A stretch of 64,000 nucleotides of DNA from Sporolactobacillus putidus (GTDB lineage: Bacteria; Bacillota; Bacilli; Bacillales; Sporolactobacillaceae): contig NZ_BMOK01000015.1 in NCBI RefSeq assembly GCF_014647035.1, positions 1-64,000 of the forward strand. The letters run 5' to 3'. Below, in pieces: positions 54,586 through 63,338 of this stretch. Under the pieces are notes generated by a model. The model saw only the letters and a program-made list of their open reading frames with translations, ran no database searches and was not told where the DNA came from. The position numbers and the translations under genes were made by a program. How positions within the stretch are numbered: the stretch's first letter is position 1; each line of letters opens with the position of its first letter.

Positions 54586-55565
54586 GCACCTTCACCCCCA
54601 TAACGGCGCTCCCTGAGAGAACCGATCTGCTGGTTCAGAGGCTGTGCAATCCAGAATCGCCAGTTTCTCGGCTGTCGCTTCCGCAGTTGAGCGGAAAAGT
54701 TGGAAAGGGCAATCTGAGTCTTGCGTGGTAATTTTAAGAAAGCTAGGTAACTTCTTTTTTCTTCAGGCAAAAGTGTCTGGATCGGCTCTCCGTTCCGGGG
54801 CATGACCGCTTTTCCGAGATATTTTGCGCTGTAATGAATCCGGTAGGGCCTGCCGCCCGGAACGGCATCGTTCGTCTCCCCCGTATAGACCAGATAATGC
54901 CCGTTTTCTTCGTACCAGGTCTCAAAAACAAAAAAGGCGCTCTTACAGTCCAGAGTGTGACGGACTTCCGGAATAAAAGAGAGCATGCGCCGGGCATAAT
55001 CGCTCTCCACAGTCTGGTCCGAAAGAAGATAATTGGCCAGATAAACCAGACAGGCAGGGTTTGCGGTTTCCAGCAGGGCACTGATCAAATAATGGCGCTG
55101 ACTTTTGTTTTTATAACGGTAGAAAATGAGATCGATCATTTCTTTTGTCCAGTCCTGATGGTACGTGTGCAGAATATGAATCGCTGTTAGATCAATGACC
55201 TGAGCGTAATCTGTGGAAAGAATGTTTTTCCATCCGGTACGAAGTATCCAGAGGAGCGATCCGACAACAAGATCGTGTTGATCTGGAAAAGGGGCGTTCG
55301 TGTCAATTCCAAGGTCGGCTCCCTGAAGCACATTACGGATGTGGGCGAGAGCAATACGGTTGCGTGGATTCAGGACGGCTCCCCGTTCCTCTAATTGATC
55401 TTTCAAGGTGAACAAAGCCGGAAATTCAAGCTTCGGATCATTAATCAGCCTGAGTGCGCTTTTGATGTCTGTCTGACAGAGGTGTGTCCACTCTTCTTGT
55501 AAAGCGCCGGGACGTTCGCGGCGCAGACGATTCAGATGATTGCCTTGCTGCGTGTCGGCGTTCAT
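54582..55565 (-). CDS. Unrecognised protein in operon with tgl
   Basis: A 327-residue soluble protein after GGGAGGAG. I do not recognise it. The sequence has many helices and may form HEAT-like repeats in the middle (TDYAQVIDLTAIHILHTYHQ, RHYLISALLETANPACLVYLANYLL), followed by a more strand-rich part (FFVFETWYEENGHYLVYTGE) and a basic C-terminal (LRKRQPRNWRFW). Coupled to tgl by an ATGA overlap, so a sporulation or coat-related role is a reasonable hypothesis. Confidence 0.7.
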   Translation of the reverse strand: MNADTQQGNHLNRLRRERPGALQEEWTHLCQTDIKSALRLINDPKLEFPALFTLKDQLEERGAVLNPRNRIALAHIRNVLQGADLGIDTNAPFPDQHDLVVGSLLWILRTGWKNILSTDYAQVIDLTAIHILHTYHQDWTKEMIDLIFYRYKNKSQRHYLISALLETANPACLVYLANYLLSDQTVESDYARRMLSFIPEVRHTLDCKSAFFVFETWYEENGHYLVYTGETNDAVPGGRPYRIHYSAKYLGKAVMPRNGEPIQTLLPEEKRSYLAFLKLPRKTQIALSNFSAQLRKRQPRNWRFWIAQPLNQQIGSLRERRYGGEGA

Positions 55566-55715
55566 CGCTTTCTCCTCCCATTAACGGTGCTTTTAACATG
55601 ATTATGCATCACCGCAGACAATTATGATTTCGTAAACGCGCTCCGGCAAAAGTGTCAGGGTTTGTCGGATTATGATAAACTATAGAGAACAGAGAGACGT
55701 GAGAGGTGATTGATC

Positions 55716-56510
55716 ATGAAAGAGTATTTGGATTTGTGCCGCAGAGTTCTGAAAGAAGGCCACCGGAAATCGGATCGAACCGGAACCGGAACGATCAGTG
55801 TCTTCGGTCATCAGATGCGCTTCGATCTCCAAAAGGGTTTTCCACTGATGACGACAAAGAAATTGCACTATAAATCGATTATTTATGAACTGCTTTGGTT
55901 TCTGAAGGGCGATACGAATGTAAAATATCTTCAGGATCATGGGGTCCGTATCTGGAACGAATGGGCGGATGAAAAAGGTGATCTTGGCCCAGTGTACGGT
56001 CATCAGTGGCGCTCGTGGCCGGGCAAAAACGGCGGGACCGTAGATCAGATTTCGAATGTGGTTGACCAGATCATTCACCAGCCGGATTCCCGCCGTCTGA
56101 TTGTTACGGCTTGGAATCCTGCGGACATTCCGGACATGGCACTGCCGCCATGCCACTGCCTCTTTCAATTTTACGTCAATGACGGCAGGCTAAGCTGTCA
56201 GCTTTATCAGCGCAGCGCCGATATCTTTCTCGGGGTGCCGTTCAATATCGCCTCTTATGCGCTTTTGACGGAGATGATCGCCCATGTGGCAGGGCTGGAA
56301 CCCGGGGAGTTTATCCATACATTTGGCGATGCGCATATTTACCTGAATCACGTCAGCCAGGTCAAAGAACAACTGTTGCGGACTCCCCGGCCGCTTCCTA
56401 AACTGAAAATTCTGCGTGACGTATCGTCCATTTTCGATTTTGATTATGATGATTTCAGGATTGAAGACTATCATCCTTATCCGCACATCAAAGGCGAGGT
56501 GTCCGTATGA
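55716..56510 (+). CDS. thyA: Thymidylate synthase
   Basis: Converts dUMP to dTMP with methylene-THF. The 264-residue protein has [18 protein letters not shown], the catalytic Cys in [12 protein letters not shown], and [12 protein letters not shown] 55716 follows GAGAGGTG. Its stop overlaps dfrA as ATGA, a classical folate-cycle pair. Confidence 0.96.
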   Translation: MKEYLDLCRRVLKEGHRKSDRTGTGTISVFGHQMRFDLQKGFPLMTTKKLHYKSIIYELLWFLKGDTNVKYLQDHGVRIWNEWADEKGDLGPVYGHQWRSWPGKNGGTVDQISNVVDQIIHQPDSRRLIVTAWNPADIPDMALPPCHCLFQFYVNDGRLSCQLYQRSADIFLGVPFNIASYALLTEMIAHVAGLEPGEFIHTFGDAHIYLNHVSQVKEQLLRTPRPLPKLKILRDVSSIFDFDYDDFRIEDYHPYPHIKGEVSV

Positions 56511-56992
56511 TTTCATTTCTTGTTGCGATGGACCGCAACCGGCTGATCGGTCGGGATGATGATTTGCCGTGGCATTTACCGGCAGATCTGCGCTATTTTA
56601 AAAAATTATCGACAGGCCATCCGGTTATCATGGGCAGGAAAACGTTCGATTCGATCGGAAAACCGCTTCCGGGGAGAAAAAATATCGTACTGACGCGTAA
56701 TCCGGAGTTTGAACATGAAGATGTTGATGTCTTTCATTCTGCAGAAGATTTCTTGAAAAGCGGGATTCCTTTTGGAAAAGAATGTTTTGTCATAGGAGGA
56801 GCGCGAATTTTCGAAACGTTTATTTCTTATGCCGACCGTCTGTATATAACCCGGATTGATGCAGAATTTGAAGGAGATACATACTTCACGGTTTTTAATG
56901 AAGAAAAGTGGCGGCCTGTCTCTGAAATACCTGGAATACTTGATCAAAAGAATGTTTTTCCGCACACTTTTTTTGTCTATGAACGTGTGTGA
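56507..56992 (+). CDS. dfrA: Dihydrofolate reductase
   Basis: Regenerates THF for ThyA; the trimethoprim target. The 161-residue protein has [46 protein letters not shown] and [10 protein letters not shown]. Translationally coupled to thyA. Confidence 0.95.
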   Translation: MISFLVAMDRNRLIGRDDDLPWHLPADLRYFKKLSTGHPVIMGRKTFDSIGKPLPGRKNIVLTRNPEFEHEDVDVFHSAEDFLKSGIPFGKECFVIGGARIFETFISYADRLYITRIDAEFEGDTYFTVFNEEKWRPVSEIPGILDQKNVFPHTFFVYERV

Positions 56993-57096
56993 ATAGACTG
57001 CTTGAGGTTTATCATTAAGACAGTAGTTTATTCATCTCTTTCACCCCTTTGCACCCGGTGCATAGACTGTTAAAAAGGGTGACGGAGTTGATATGA

Positions 57097-57315
57097 ATGA
57101 TCGGTTACTCTCTTCAGCTTATCCTCTGTTATGGAATAACCGGGCTGATGATGGGATGGATGCTGGGCCTGCTTCCGTTTTGGCAAACGTGGAAAAAGCG
57201 TCACGTTGCCGCTTTCCTCTTCTTGATCATCGCATGGCTGCCTGTCGCAATTCTGGCCTTATTCGCTGCTCCGTTTGTGAACTTGATAGGGATTAAGGAA
57301 GAAACAGAACTTTAG
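57097..57315 (+). CDS. Small two-helix membrane protein
   Basis: A 72-residue protein with two hydrophobic helices (about 3-28 and 36-62) separated by WKKRH, ending in an acidic tail. ATG 57097 is chosen over the ATG at 57093, which opens another frame with no hydrophobic pattern; both sit near CGGAG. Not recognised. Confidence 0.5.
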   Translation: MIGYSLQLILCYGITGLMMGWMLGLLPFWQTWKKRHVAAFLFLIIAWLPVAILALFAAPFVNLIGIKEETEL

Positions 57316-57394
57316 AAAGGGGCTCCATCTTACGGGCCCTTTCGCTTTTTAACAGAGCCTGAATGATAAAAATAGACAAAGTGAGGGATGCCGG

Positions 57395-58003
57395 ATGGTC
57401 CGGGAACAAAATATTCTGGACGTACCTCTGATCGCACAGATGCCCGAGCTTCCAAGAGGCTGCGAGGTGACCAGTCTGGCGATGCTTCTGGCTTATGCAG
57501 GCGTGGAGGCGGACAAGTTGACATTGGCCGGGGAGATACGAAAAAGCCGGATTCCGTATGAAAAGAAGAACGGAGATACCTATTTCGGCGATCCGAACGA
57601 AGGCTTTGTCGGATCGATGACCGATTTTCGATCCCCGGGACTTGGCGTTTATCATAAACCGATTGCAGAACTTGCCTCACGTTATCTCGGAACGCGCATC
57701 GTGGATTTAACCGGATCTGATTTTTCACTTGTGGAACATCAGATCGAACGGTGCAGGCCGGTCTGGGTAATTAACAACGAATGGTTCAGACCATTGCCGC
57801 AGCGCTATTTCCGGACGTGGTTTACCGAAAACGGGCCGCTGGACATTACATACAAGGAACATTCGGTTGTTGTCACAGGTTTTGACGATCAGTTTGTCTA
57901 CTTTAATGACCCGCTGCGGCCTCAGAAGAACAGGCGCACGCCTAAGCAAAAATTTATTGCCGGATGGCAACAGCTGTTCAGTCAGGCTGTGTCTTTCCGA
58001 TAA
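57395..58003 (+). CDS. C39-family (papain-like) cysteine peptidase, YvpB-like
   Basis: A 202-residue protein of the Peptidase_C39_2 group. The active-site Cys lies in LPRGCEVTSLAMLLAY, the His in KEHSVVVTGFDDQFVYFNDP, and Asn/Asp follow. GFVGSMTDF and GLGVYHKPI are typical of the YvpB group. I see no signal peptide, although relatives often have one. Substrate unknown. The start follows GAGGG. Confidence 0.8.
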   Translation: MVREQNILDVPLIAQMPELPRGCEVTSLAMLLAYAGVEADKLTLAGEIRKSRIPYEKKNGDTYFGDPNEGFVGSMTDFRSPGLGVYHKPIAELASRYLGTRIVDLTGSDFSLVEHQIERCRPVWVINNEWFRPLPQRYFRTWFTENGPLDITYKEHSVVVTGFDDQFVYFNDPLRPQKNRRTPKQKFIAGWQQLFSQAVSFR

Positions 58004-58119
58004 TAGACGGACTTGGGGAATGTGGCCGGTACCCGTGGTAGGGATTTCGATCGGGATATAGGACAGGCAACTGCCGAAAGCAGATTATTAAACTTTTTTA
58101 TAGAAAAAATTATCCTCAA

Positions 58120-58135
58120 TGTGATGTTGATCACA
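58120..58135 (+). promoter_or_regulatory. FNR/CRP-family or Rex-type operator
   Basis: TGTGATGTTGATCACA is a perfect TGTGA-N6-TCACA dyad (Bacillus Fnr consensus) and with flanks matches 16 of 18 positions of the Rex site. It is centred near -58 relative to the expected start, a plausible activator position. Confidence 0.65.
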
Positions 58136-58150
58136 GGGAAATTATATTTC

Positions 58151-58179
58151 TTGACAAAACCATGAATTTGCTTTAAAAC
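58151..58179 (+). promoter_or_regulatory. gapN promoter
   Basis: TTGACA (58151-58156), 17 bp, TAAAAC (58174-58179). Confidence 0.6.
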
Positions 58180-58395
58180 CTAATATTAAACAGGTAAGAT
58201 ATATTCAGACTAAACTTATCCGGGTGATGACTATTTCTTTCCAGACTGAGCAAGAGACTGGAAAAAAATAAATTTTCATGCGATGATGCATATATGCACC
58301 ACTTGAAAATCAGTTTTTTTGTTGCACCTTTGGATACGGGAAAACGAAAAAAATTGTCAATACACGGATTCGAATTGGCAAATAAAGGAGAAATG

Positions 58396-59853
58396 ATGGG
58401 TATGGCTTCAAATGTATCAGAATTGATGACCTACAAGGCCTATTTAGCCGGAGAATGGAAACCGAGTTCTTCCGGCGAGACGATTGCCATAAAATCCCCT
58501 TATCTTCGCGAAACAATAGGTTTTGTCCAGGCCGTGACACAAGAAGAAGTGGATGAGGCAATCCGCGCAGCCCATGAAGCAGAGAAAAAATGGGCGGCAT
58601 TGTCATTGAGTGAGCGTGGCGCCGTTCTGAATCGCTGGGCTGATGAACTTGTTAAAGATGAAGAAGAAATTGCCAGAGCAGTAATGCAGGAAGTGGGCAA
58701 GGGCTATAAGGATTCAAGAAAAGAAGTGGTGAGAACTGCCGATCTCATCAGGTACACTGTAGAAGAAGCACTGCATATGCATGGAGAGAGTCTGAGAGGC
58801 GATGGATTTCCGGGCGGACCGCAGAAAAAACTGGGTGTTGTTGAAAGAGAGCCGCTGGGTGTTGTTCTGGCGATTTCACCGTTTAATTACCCGGTTAATC
58901 TTGCCGCTTCTAAGATTGCTCCGGCGCTGATGGCTGGAAACGGTGTAATTTTTAAACCGGCAACTCAGGGATCGATCAGTGGCATCAAGATGATTGAGGC
59001 GCTCGATAAAGCCGGACTTCCTAAGGGAATACTCAGTCTGACAACCGGCCGCGGTTCAGTGATTGGTGACTACCTTGTTGAACATAAGGGGATCGACATG
59101 ATCAGTTTTACCGGCGGATCGAGTACCGGGCGCCATTTGTCAAAACAATCGGCTATGATTCCGCTTGTCCTCGAACTTGGCGGGAAGGATCCGGCTATTG
59201 TCTGTGAAGATGCGGATCTTGACGTGGCGGTGAAGAGCATCATGAACGGTGCCTTCTCTTATTCCGGCCAGCGCTGCACGGCGATCAAGCGTGTTCTCGT
59301 GAATGAAAAGGTTGCAGACAAGCTGGTTGCGATGCTCAAGAGCCAAGTAGAAAATTTGTCCGTTGGTTCTCCGGAAGAAGACAGCACGATCGTACCGCTG
59401 ATCGACGATAAATCCGCAGACTTCGTCCAGAGTTTGATCGACGATGCGCTTGCAAAAAATGCAACGCTCGTTACAGGCAACAGCCGTAAAGACAATCTTA
59501 TCTATCCGACTTTGCTCGACAACGTTACGGAAGAGATGGACGTTGCCTGGGTTGAACCATTCGGACCTGTTCTTCCCGTTATCCGGGTGAAAACGGACGA
59601 GGAAGCCATTAAACTGGCTAATAAGTCCGAGTTTGGTTTGCAGGCCAGCATTTTTACACAGGATATTGACCGCGCATTTGCCGTTGCGAAACAGGTCGAG
59701 GCCGGTACGGTTCAGATTAACGGACGTACGGAGCGCGGACCGGATCACTTCCCGTTCCTCGGAGTCAAGGCATCCGGGATGGGCGTGCAAGGGATACACA
59801 ACAGTCTGATCTCGATGTCTCGCCAGAAAGTGACCGTTATGAATTTGAAATAA
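58396..59853 (+). CDS. gapN: NADP-dependent non-phosphorylating glyceraldehyde-3-phosphate dehydrogenase
   Basis: Oxidises glyceraldehyde-3-phosphate straight to 3-phosphoglycerate with NADP+, giving NADPH without ATP. A 485-residue aldehyde dehydrogenase: catalytic Glu in LELGGKDPAIV, catalytic Cys in SYSGQRCTAIKR, and the GapN-specific NGRTERGPDHFPFLGVK. AAAGGAG precedes three close ATGs (58393, 58396, 58402); 58396 or 58402 have suitable spacing. It is preceded by an FNR/Rex-like dyad, so redox control is likely. Confidence 0.9.
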   Translation: MGMASNVSELMTYKAYLAGEWKPSSSGETIAIKSPYLRETIGFVQAVTQEEVDEAIRAAHEAEKKWAALSLSERGAVLNRWADELVKDEEEIARAVMQEVGKGYKDSRKEVVRTADLIRYTVEEALHMHGESLRGDGFPGGPQKKLGVVEREPLGVVLAISPFNYPVNLAASKIAPALMAGNGVIFKPATQGSISGIKMIEALDKAGLPKGILSLTTGRGSVIGDYLVEHKGIDMISFTGGSSTGRHLSKQSAMIPLVLELGGKDPAIVCEDADLDVAVKSIMNGAFSYSGQRCTAIKRVLVNEKVADKLVAMLKSQVENLSVGSPEEDSTIVPLIDDKSADFVQSLIDDALAKNATLVTGNSRKDNLIYPTLLDNVTEEMDVAWVEPFGPVLPVIRVKTDEEAIKLANKSEFGLQASIFTQDIDRAFAVAKQVEAGTVQINGRTERGPDHFPFLGVKASGMGVQGIHNSLISMSRQKVTVMNLK

Positions 59854-59868
59854 TACGATTAGAAAACT

Positions 59869-59967
59869 TGGCGAAGCTAAGCCCTGGCGCAGACTGAGCC
59901 TTAGTTGTGACGGCCAGGACGGCCTAATGCCGAACATGCCGCAGGACGCGGCGATCTGTTCGGTCCC
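59869..59967 (+). ncRNA. Candidate structured RNA in the gapN 3' region
   Basis: Three GC-rich helices between the gapN stop and its terminator: CCTGGC/GCCAGG (59883-59888, 59913-59918), and a nested hairpin CCGAACA/TGTTCGG (59930-59936, 59957-59963) enclosing GCCGC/GCGGC (59938-59942, 59948-59952). The sequence is not coding and does not match a class I know. Confidence 0.4.
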
Positions 59968-60008
59968 TAACACTATAATCCTTAAAATTTTATACTCTCC
60001 TATAGTGT

Positions 60009-60041
60009 AAAAAAAGAGAAGCGGGAGGCTTCTCTTTTTTT
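60009..60041. terminator. Bidirectional terminator after gapN
   Basis: AAAAAAAGAGAAGC pairs with GCTTCTCTTTTTTT around GGGAG. An extra arm, ACACTATA / TATAGTGT (59969-60008), precedes it. Confidence 0.85.
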
Positions 60042-60147
60042 CGGACTTTTTCAGGATATAGTTTGGAAAACGGGAGGACTGGATATGCGTGCCTTTTCGA
60101 TAAAAAGATTGGGAAGCAGGATTTTCCCTGGTAATAATGGACAGTTA

Positions 60148-60498
60148 TCAGTAATAGTAGGGGCCCGGTCCATAGAATCCCCCATAGGGTCCGTAATAAG
60201 GGCCCGGTCCATATGGAGGTATCGGGCCGTAGGGATACGGCCTGACGCCGATGATCGAGCCGAGCCCGACACCGAGCAGTCCCCCTGCAAAGCCTCCTAA
60301 GAAAGGGAGACCGAAGAAAAAGACTCCGGGATTGCGGTTATCCGACTCAGGGTTAAATGTGTCGAATGGCTTCAGATACACTTTTTCTTGATCGACGGAA
60401 TCGACGATACCATTATAGACATTCCCGTCATTGCATTTAATTTCAACAGGCTGGTCAACTAAAGCACGGCATTTTTCATAATATTCATTAGACGACAT
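60148..60498 (-). CDS. Small Sm-like protein with Gly/Pro/Tyr-rich tail (family member 1)
   Basis: A 116-residue protein. Residues ~8-50 (CRALVDQPVEIKCNDGNVYNGIVDSVDQEKVYLKP) look like a short Sm/LSM-type beta-barrel. Then comes a hydrophobic Gly-rich stretch (FFFGLPFLGGFAGGLLGVGLGSIIG) and a tail of repeated P/G/Y residues (PYPYGPIPPYGPGPYYGPY). The tail recalls some spore-coat proteins. A paralogue is cut off at the window end (63770). RBS GGGAGG. Confidence 0.65.
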   Translation of the reverse strand: MSSNEYYEKCRALVDQPVEIKCNDGNVYNGIVDSVDQEKVYLKPFDTFNPESDNRNPGVFFFGLPFLGGFAGGLLGVGLGSIIGVRPYPYGPIPPYGPGPYYGPYGGFYGPGPYYY

Positions 60499-60735
60499 GT
60501 AAAACCTACCTCCCTGTCACCGGAATCTTGAAATTTAATTGCTCCGGCTGTCTAAACAAAATTCCATCTTGGCCTATTCTTAATCTATGTCGGGGGATCG
60601 GGAAAGAGCGGGCATCTGTCCATGGGCAACAGCGGATTTATAGTTAAGAACCCAGTAACATCCGTTTCCTACTCATAAGCGATTGATTATTGTCGGATAC
60701 CCAGAAAAAAATTATTTGAGGGAGGGATGTCCAAC

Positions 60736-61257
60736 ATGAAGAAGGAGGAACTGCTGGAAGACGGACGGACAGATTTTTCTATTCGGCCGATCATGAAGAA
60801 AGATCAAAAACAGATTGAGACGCTCGCGCTGAAACACTGGGGCGAAAAAACGATGATCGTACACGGAAAAAAGTATGATCTGACCACACTGCAAGGGTTT
60901 TTGGCCGATGACAGCATCCGCATCATTGGTTTTGCAACCTTCAATACAACCGGTGGAACTATGGAAATTATTTCACTGGACAGTTTTGAAGAAAATCGAG
61001 GCGTCGGTTCGGAACTGCTTGCTGCAGTCATTCGTCTGTCAATGGTCAAAAAAATGGACCGGTTATGTTTGACGACAACAAACGAGAATCTTCGGGCACT
61101 GGAATTTTACCAAAAAAGAGGATTTTCCCTGACGGAGCTTCGTGTCGGGGCGGTTAATAAGGCGCGAAAGCTCAAGCCGTCCATACCGCTTCTCAGCCCG
61201 GACGGAATTAGGATCGAACATGAGCTTGAGCTCGACTATCATTGCCCTCTTCCATGA
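60736..61257 (+). CDS. GNAT family N-acetyltransferase
   Basis: A ~173-residue acetyltransferase. The acetyl-CoA loop is EENRGVGSELLAAVI (consensus R/Q-x-x-G-x-G/A) and the last strand region is ALEFYQKRGFSL. ATG 60736 has GAGGGAGG at good spacing; ATG 60727 abuts it. Substrate unknown. Confidence 0.8.
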   Translation: MKKEELLEDGRTDFSIRPIMKKDQKQIETLALKHWGEKTMIVHGKKYDLTTLQGFLADDSIRIIGFATFNTTGGTMEIISLDSFEENRGVGSELLAAVIRLSMVKKMDRLCLTTTNENLRALEFYQKRGFSLTELRVGAVNKARKLKPSIPLLSPDGIRIEHELELDYHCPLP

Positions 61258-61387
61258 ATGATTGGAATGAATAAGACACTGCTTCCGCCCCAACTGGCTA
61301 ACCGAGGAGACGGTCAGGCTGCAGTAAAAACGGCTTGTTCCGGCTTTTGTGTCGGCAAGTCAGACCGCCGTGTTTCACAGCCGGTGT

Positions 61388-61416
61388 TTGATTTCGCATC
61401 AGGAATAGCGTACAAT
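61388..61416 (+). promoter_or_regulatory. Promoter of the ABC-F leader
   Basis: TTGATT (61388-61393), exactly 17 bp, TACAAT (61411-61416). Predicted start near 61423, 28 bases before the leader ORF. Confidence 0.65.
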
Positions 61417-61450
61417 AAATTTATCTGATAAAAAGGAAGTGGAAGCAACC

Positions 61451-61489
61451 ATGTTCTTATCTGTTATTCTTGCACTGAAATTGGCCTGA
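61451..61489 (+). CDS. Leader peptide upstream of the ABC-F gene
   Basis: 12 codons, MFLSVILALKLA, after AAGGAAGTGGAAG. Such short hydrophobic leaders precede many ribosome-protection ABC-F and erm genes, where drug-stalled ribosomes change the downstream RNA fold. A role here is inferred from position only. Confidence 0.5.
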   Translation: MFLSVILALKLA

Positions 61490-61594
61490 GAAGGTGAAGT
61501 CTGCCTTCTTAATCAGTACGTTTTACGGCCAGTCGGGTGCGGTAACAGATAAAGGTTTGCTTCTGCTTAATTCGTGGAATCGTCTGCGGACAAG

Positions 61595-61630
61595 AAAAGG
61601 GATGGGGCGCCTTGACTCCGTCCCTTTTTT
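61595..61630 (+). terminator. Terminator / putative attenuator before the ABC-F gene
   Basis: AAGGGATGG pairs with CCGTCCCTT (one G-U or mismatch) and is followed by TTTTTT. It lies between the leader ORF and the ABC-F start, about 70 bases upstream. Confidence 0.7.
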
Positions 61631-61701
61631 GTTATGGACGGATTTCAAGGGACCTTTCTGGTTATCGGCCCCGGAGGCCGGAATGAAAGGGGAATAGAGA
61701 A

Positions 61702-63261
61702 TTGTTATTGATTGAAGCGAAAGACTTGTCTTTTTCATACGGAGACAAGCTGATTTATAAACAAATGAATTTCCGCCTGATGGAAGGCGAGCATATCGCG
61801 CTCGTCGGGAAAAACGGAACCGGGAAATCTACATTTTTAAAGCTGCTGACGGGCAAGCTTTTACCTGACAGCGGGATCATTGAAAAGAAAAGGGATCTGC
61901 ACGTTGGTGTAATCGAACAGCACTTGCATTTTGGAAAAAATAAAACAATTTTTACTTTCCTGCAGAGCGCTTTTCAGGAATTGCTGGATGCGGAGAGTAA
62001 AATGAATAAACTGGCGGAAAAGATGCAAGACACTGATATTTCTGATGGTGTGATTGAAGAATACGGCCGGCTTCAGGAATTGCTGATGGCTCATGATTTC
62101 TACATGATCGATGCGCGGATTCATGAAATGGCGGACGGTCTCGGACTGACCGCAATCGGTCTCGACACGAACGTCGGACAGATGAGCGGGGGACAGTTAA
62201 CGAAACTCTGCCTCGCCAGGCTTCTGCTTGAGGCCCCTGAAATGCTGCTGCTTGATGAGCCGACAAATTATCTTGACGTGGCGCATATCCACTGGCTGAC
62301 CGATTACTTGAGAAGCTACCCGCATGCTTTTATCGTTGTGTCTCATGACACGGCATTTCTGAATCTGATCTCGGGTTTTGTCTACCACCTGGAGAATCAC
62401 GAACTGATCCGCTACGTGGGCAACTACCAATCTTTTCTTAAACAGCATGAGGCGCGCGCCGAGCAGCATGCGATTGCTTTCCGCCAGCAGCAGAGGGAAA
62501 TCAGGAAACTGGAGACCTACATTCAGAAAAATAAGGTGCGGACCGCTACAGCAAAACAGGCGAAAAGCCGCGAGAAGAAACTCAGTAAAATTGAACGGAT
62601 AGATCCCCCGGTTTCTGTTCGGAAGCCGCGGTTTCATTTCACGGTCGATAAGCAGCCGGTACGGATGATTTTTTCTGCAGAAAAAGTCAGCATCGGCTAT
62701 GAACGGCCGATTCTTCCATCAATTGATCTGAAGATCATGCGCGGTGAAAAAGTGGCCATTGCCGGTCATAACGGGATCGGGAAAACCACATTTATAAGAA
62801 CGCTGCTTGGTGAAATTGCGCCGCTGTCCGGAAAAGTCATGATCGGCGACCGAGTTGTTCCCGGGTACTTTGCCCAGCTTTCCGCTCCGCTGGCTCTTGC
62901 GCCGCTCGAGTGGATGATGGAGCAGTTTCCGCAGCTGCCCGAAAAAGTGCTGCGGCAGCATCTGGCCCAGTGCGGGGTGTTCGCGGAGCATATGCGCCAG
63001 CCGATGAATACATTAAGCGGCGGGGAGGAGACAAAAGTAAGAATTGCCAGGCTGATGCTTCAGAAAAGCAATGTGCTGATCTTTGATGAACCGACAAACC
63101 ATCTGGACGTGGACGCAAAGGGATCGCTTGGTGAAGCGCTTGAGAGGTATGACGGAACCATTGTCATGGTCAGTCATGAACGCAGTTTTTATGAAAATTG
63201 GGTAACAAAGGTTTGGGATATTGAGAACTGGTCGGCACACGCTGAGATATCCGATGACTAA
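61702..63261 (+). CDS. ABC-F family ATPase (ribosome-associated)
   Basis: A 519-residue cytosolic protein with two ABC domains and no membrane part. Walker A motifs are GKNGTGKST and GHNGIGKTT; signatures are MSGGQLTKLCLAR and LSGGEETKVRIAR; Walker B LLLDEPTNYLD and LIFDEPTNHLD. The inter-domain linker (about residues 245-295) is charged and helical. TTG start 9 bases after AAAGGGG. ABC-F proteins act at the ribosomal E site: housekeeping translation factors or antibiotic protectors. The attenuator-like leader favours the second role, but the sequence alone cannot decide. Confidence 0.88.
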   Translation: MLLIEAKDLSFSYGDKLIYKQMNFRLMEGEHIALVGKNGTGKSTFLKLLTGKLLPDSGIIEKKRDLHVGVIEQHLHFGKNKTIFTFLQSAFQELLDAESKMNKLAEKMQDTDISDGVIEEYGRLQELLMAHDFYMIDARIHEMADGLGLTAIGLDTNVGQMSGGQLTKLCLARLLLEAPEMLLLDEPTNYLDVAHIHWLTDYLRSYPHAFIVVSHDTAFLNLISGFVYHLENHELIRYVGNYQSFLKQHEARAEQHAIAFRQQQREIRKLETYIQKNKVRTATAKQAKSREKKLSKIERIDPPVSVRKPRFHFTVDKQPVRMIFSAEKVSIGYERPILPSIDLKIMRGEKVAIAGHNGIGKTTFIRTLLGEIAPLSGKVMIGDRVVPGYFAQLSAPLALAPLEWMMEQFPQLPEKVLRQHLAQCGVFAEHMRQPMNTLSGGEETKVRIARLMLQKSNVLIFDEPTNHLDVDAKGSLGEALERYDGTIVMVSHERSFYENWVTKVWDIENWSAHAEISDD

Positions 63262-63338
63262 TCCTGCTCTATTCGGTTGACAATCTAATTCAACTTCTGC
63301 TAATTTTAAGAAGTTATCAGAATCGAAAGGACTAAAGG

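Larger units (their letters stand above)
58004..58395 (+). other. gapN upstream region
   Basis: Contains the FNR/Rex-like dyad (58120-58135) and the promoter (58151-58179); about 210 bp of leader follows the expected start point. In-frame codons upstream to 58294 lack a ribosome binding site and are unlikely to be coding. Confidence 0.6.
61258..61701 (+). other. Leader region of the ABC-F gene
   Basis: Contains a promoter, a 12-codon ORF and a Rho-independent terminator before the ABC-F start (listed separately). The architecture is that of antibiotic-responsive attenuators. Confidence 0.6.

Noticed and set aside
59140-59973. 277-codon open frame antisense to gapN
   Set aside because: Shadow of gapN codon usage; no family features or ribosome binding site.
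61494-61697. 67-codon ORF in the ABC-F leader
   Set aside because: Runs straight through the terminator hairpin and lacks a good ribosome binding site; the leader features explain the sequence better.
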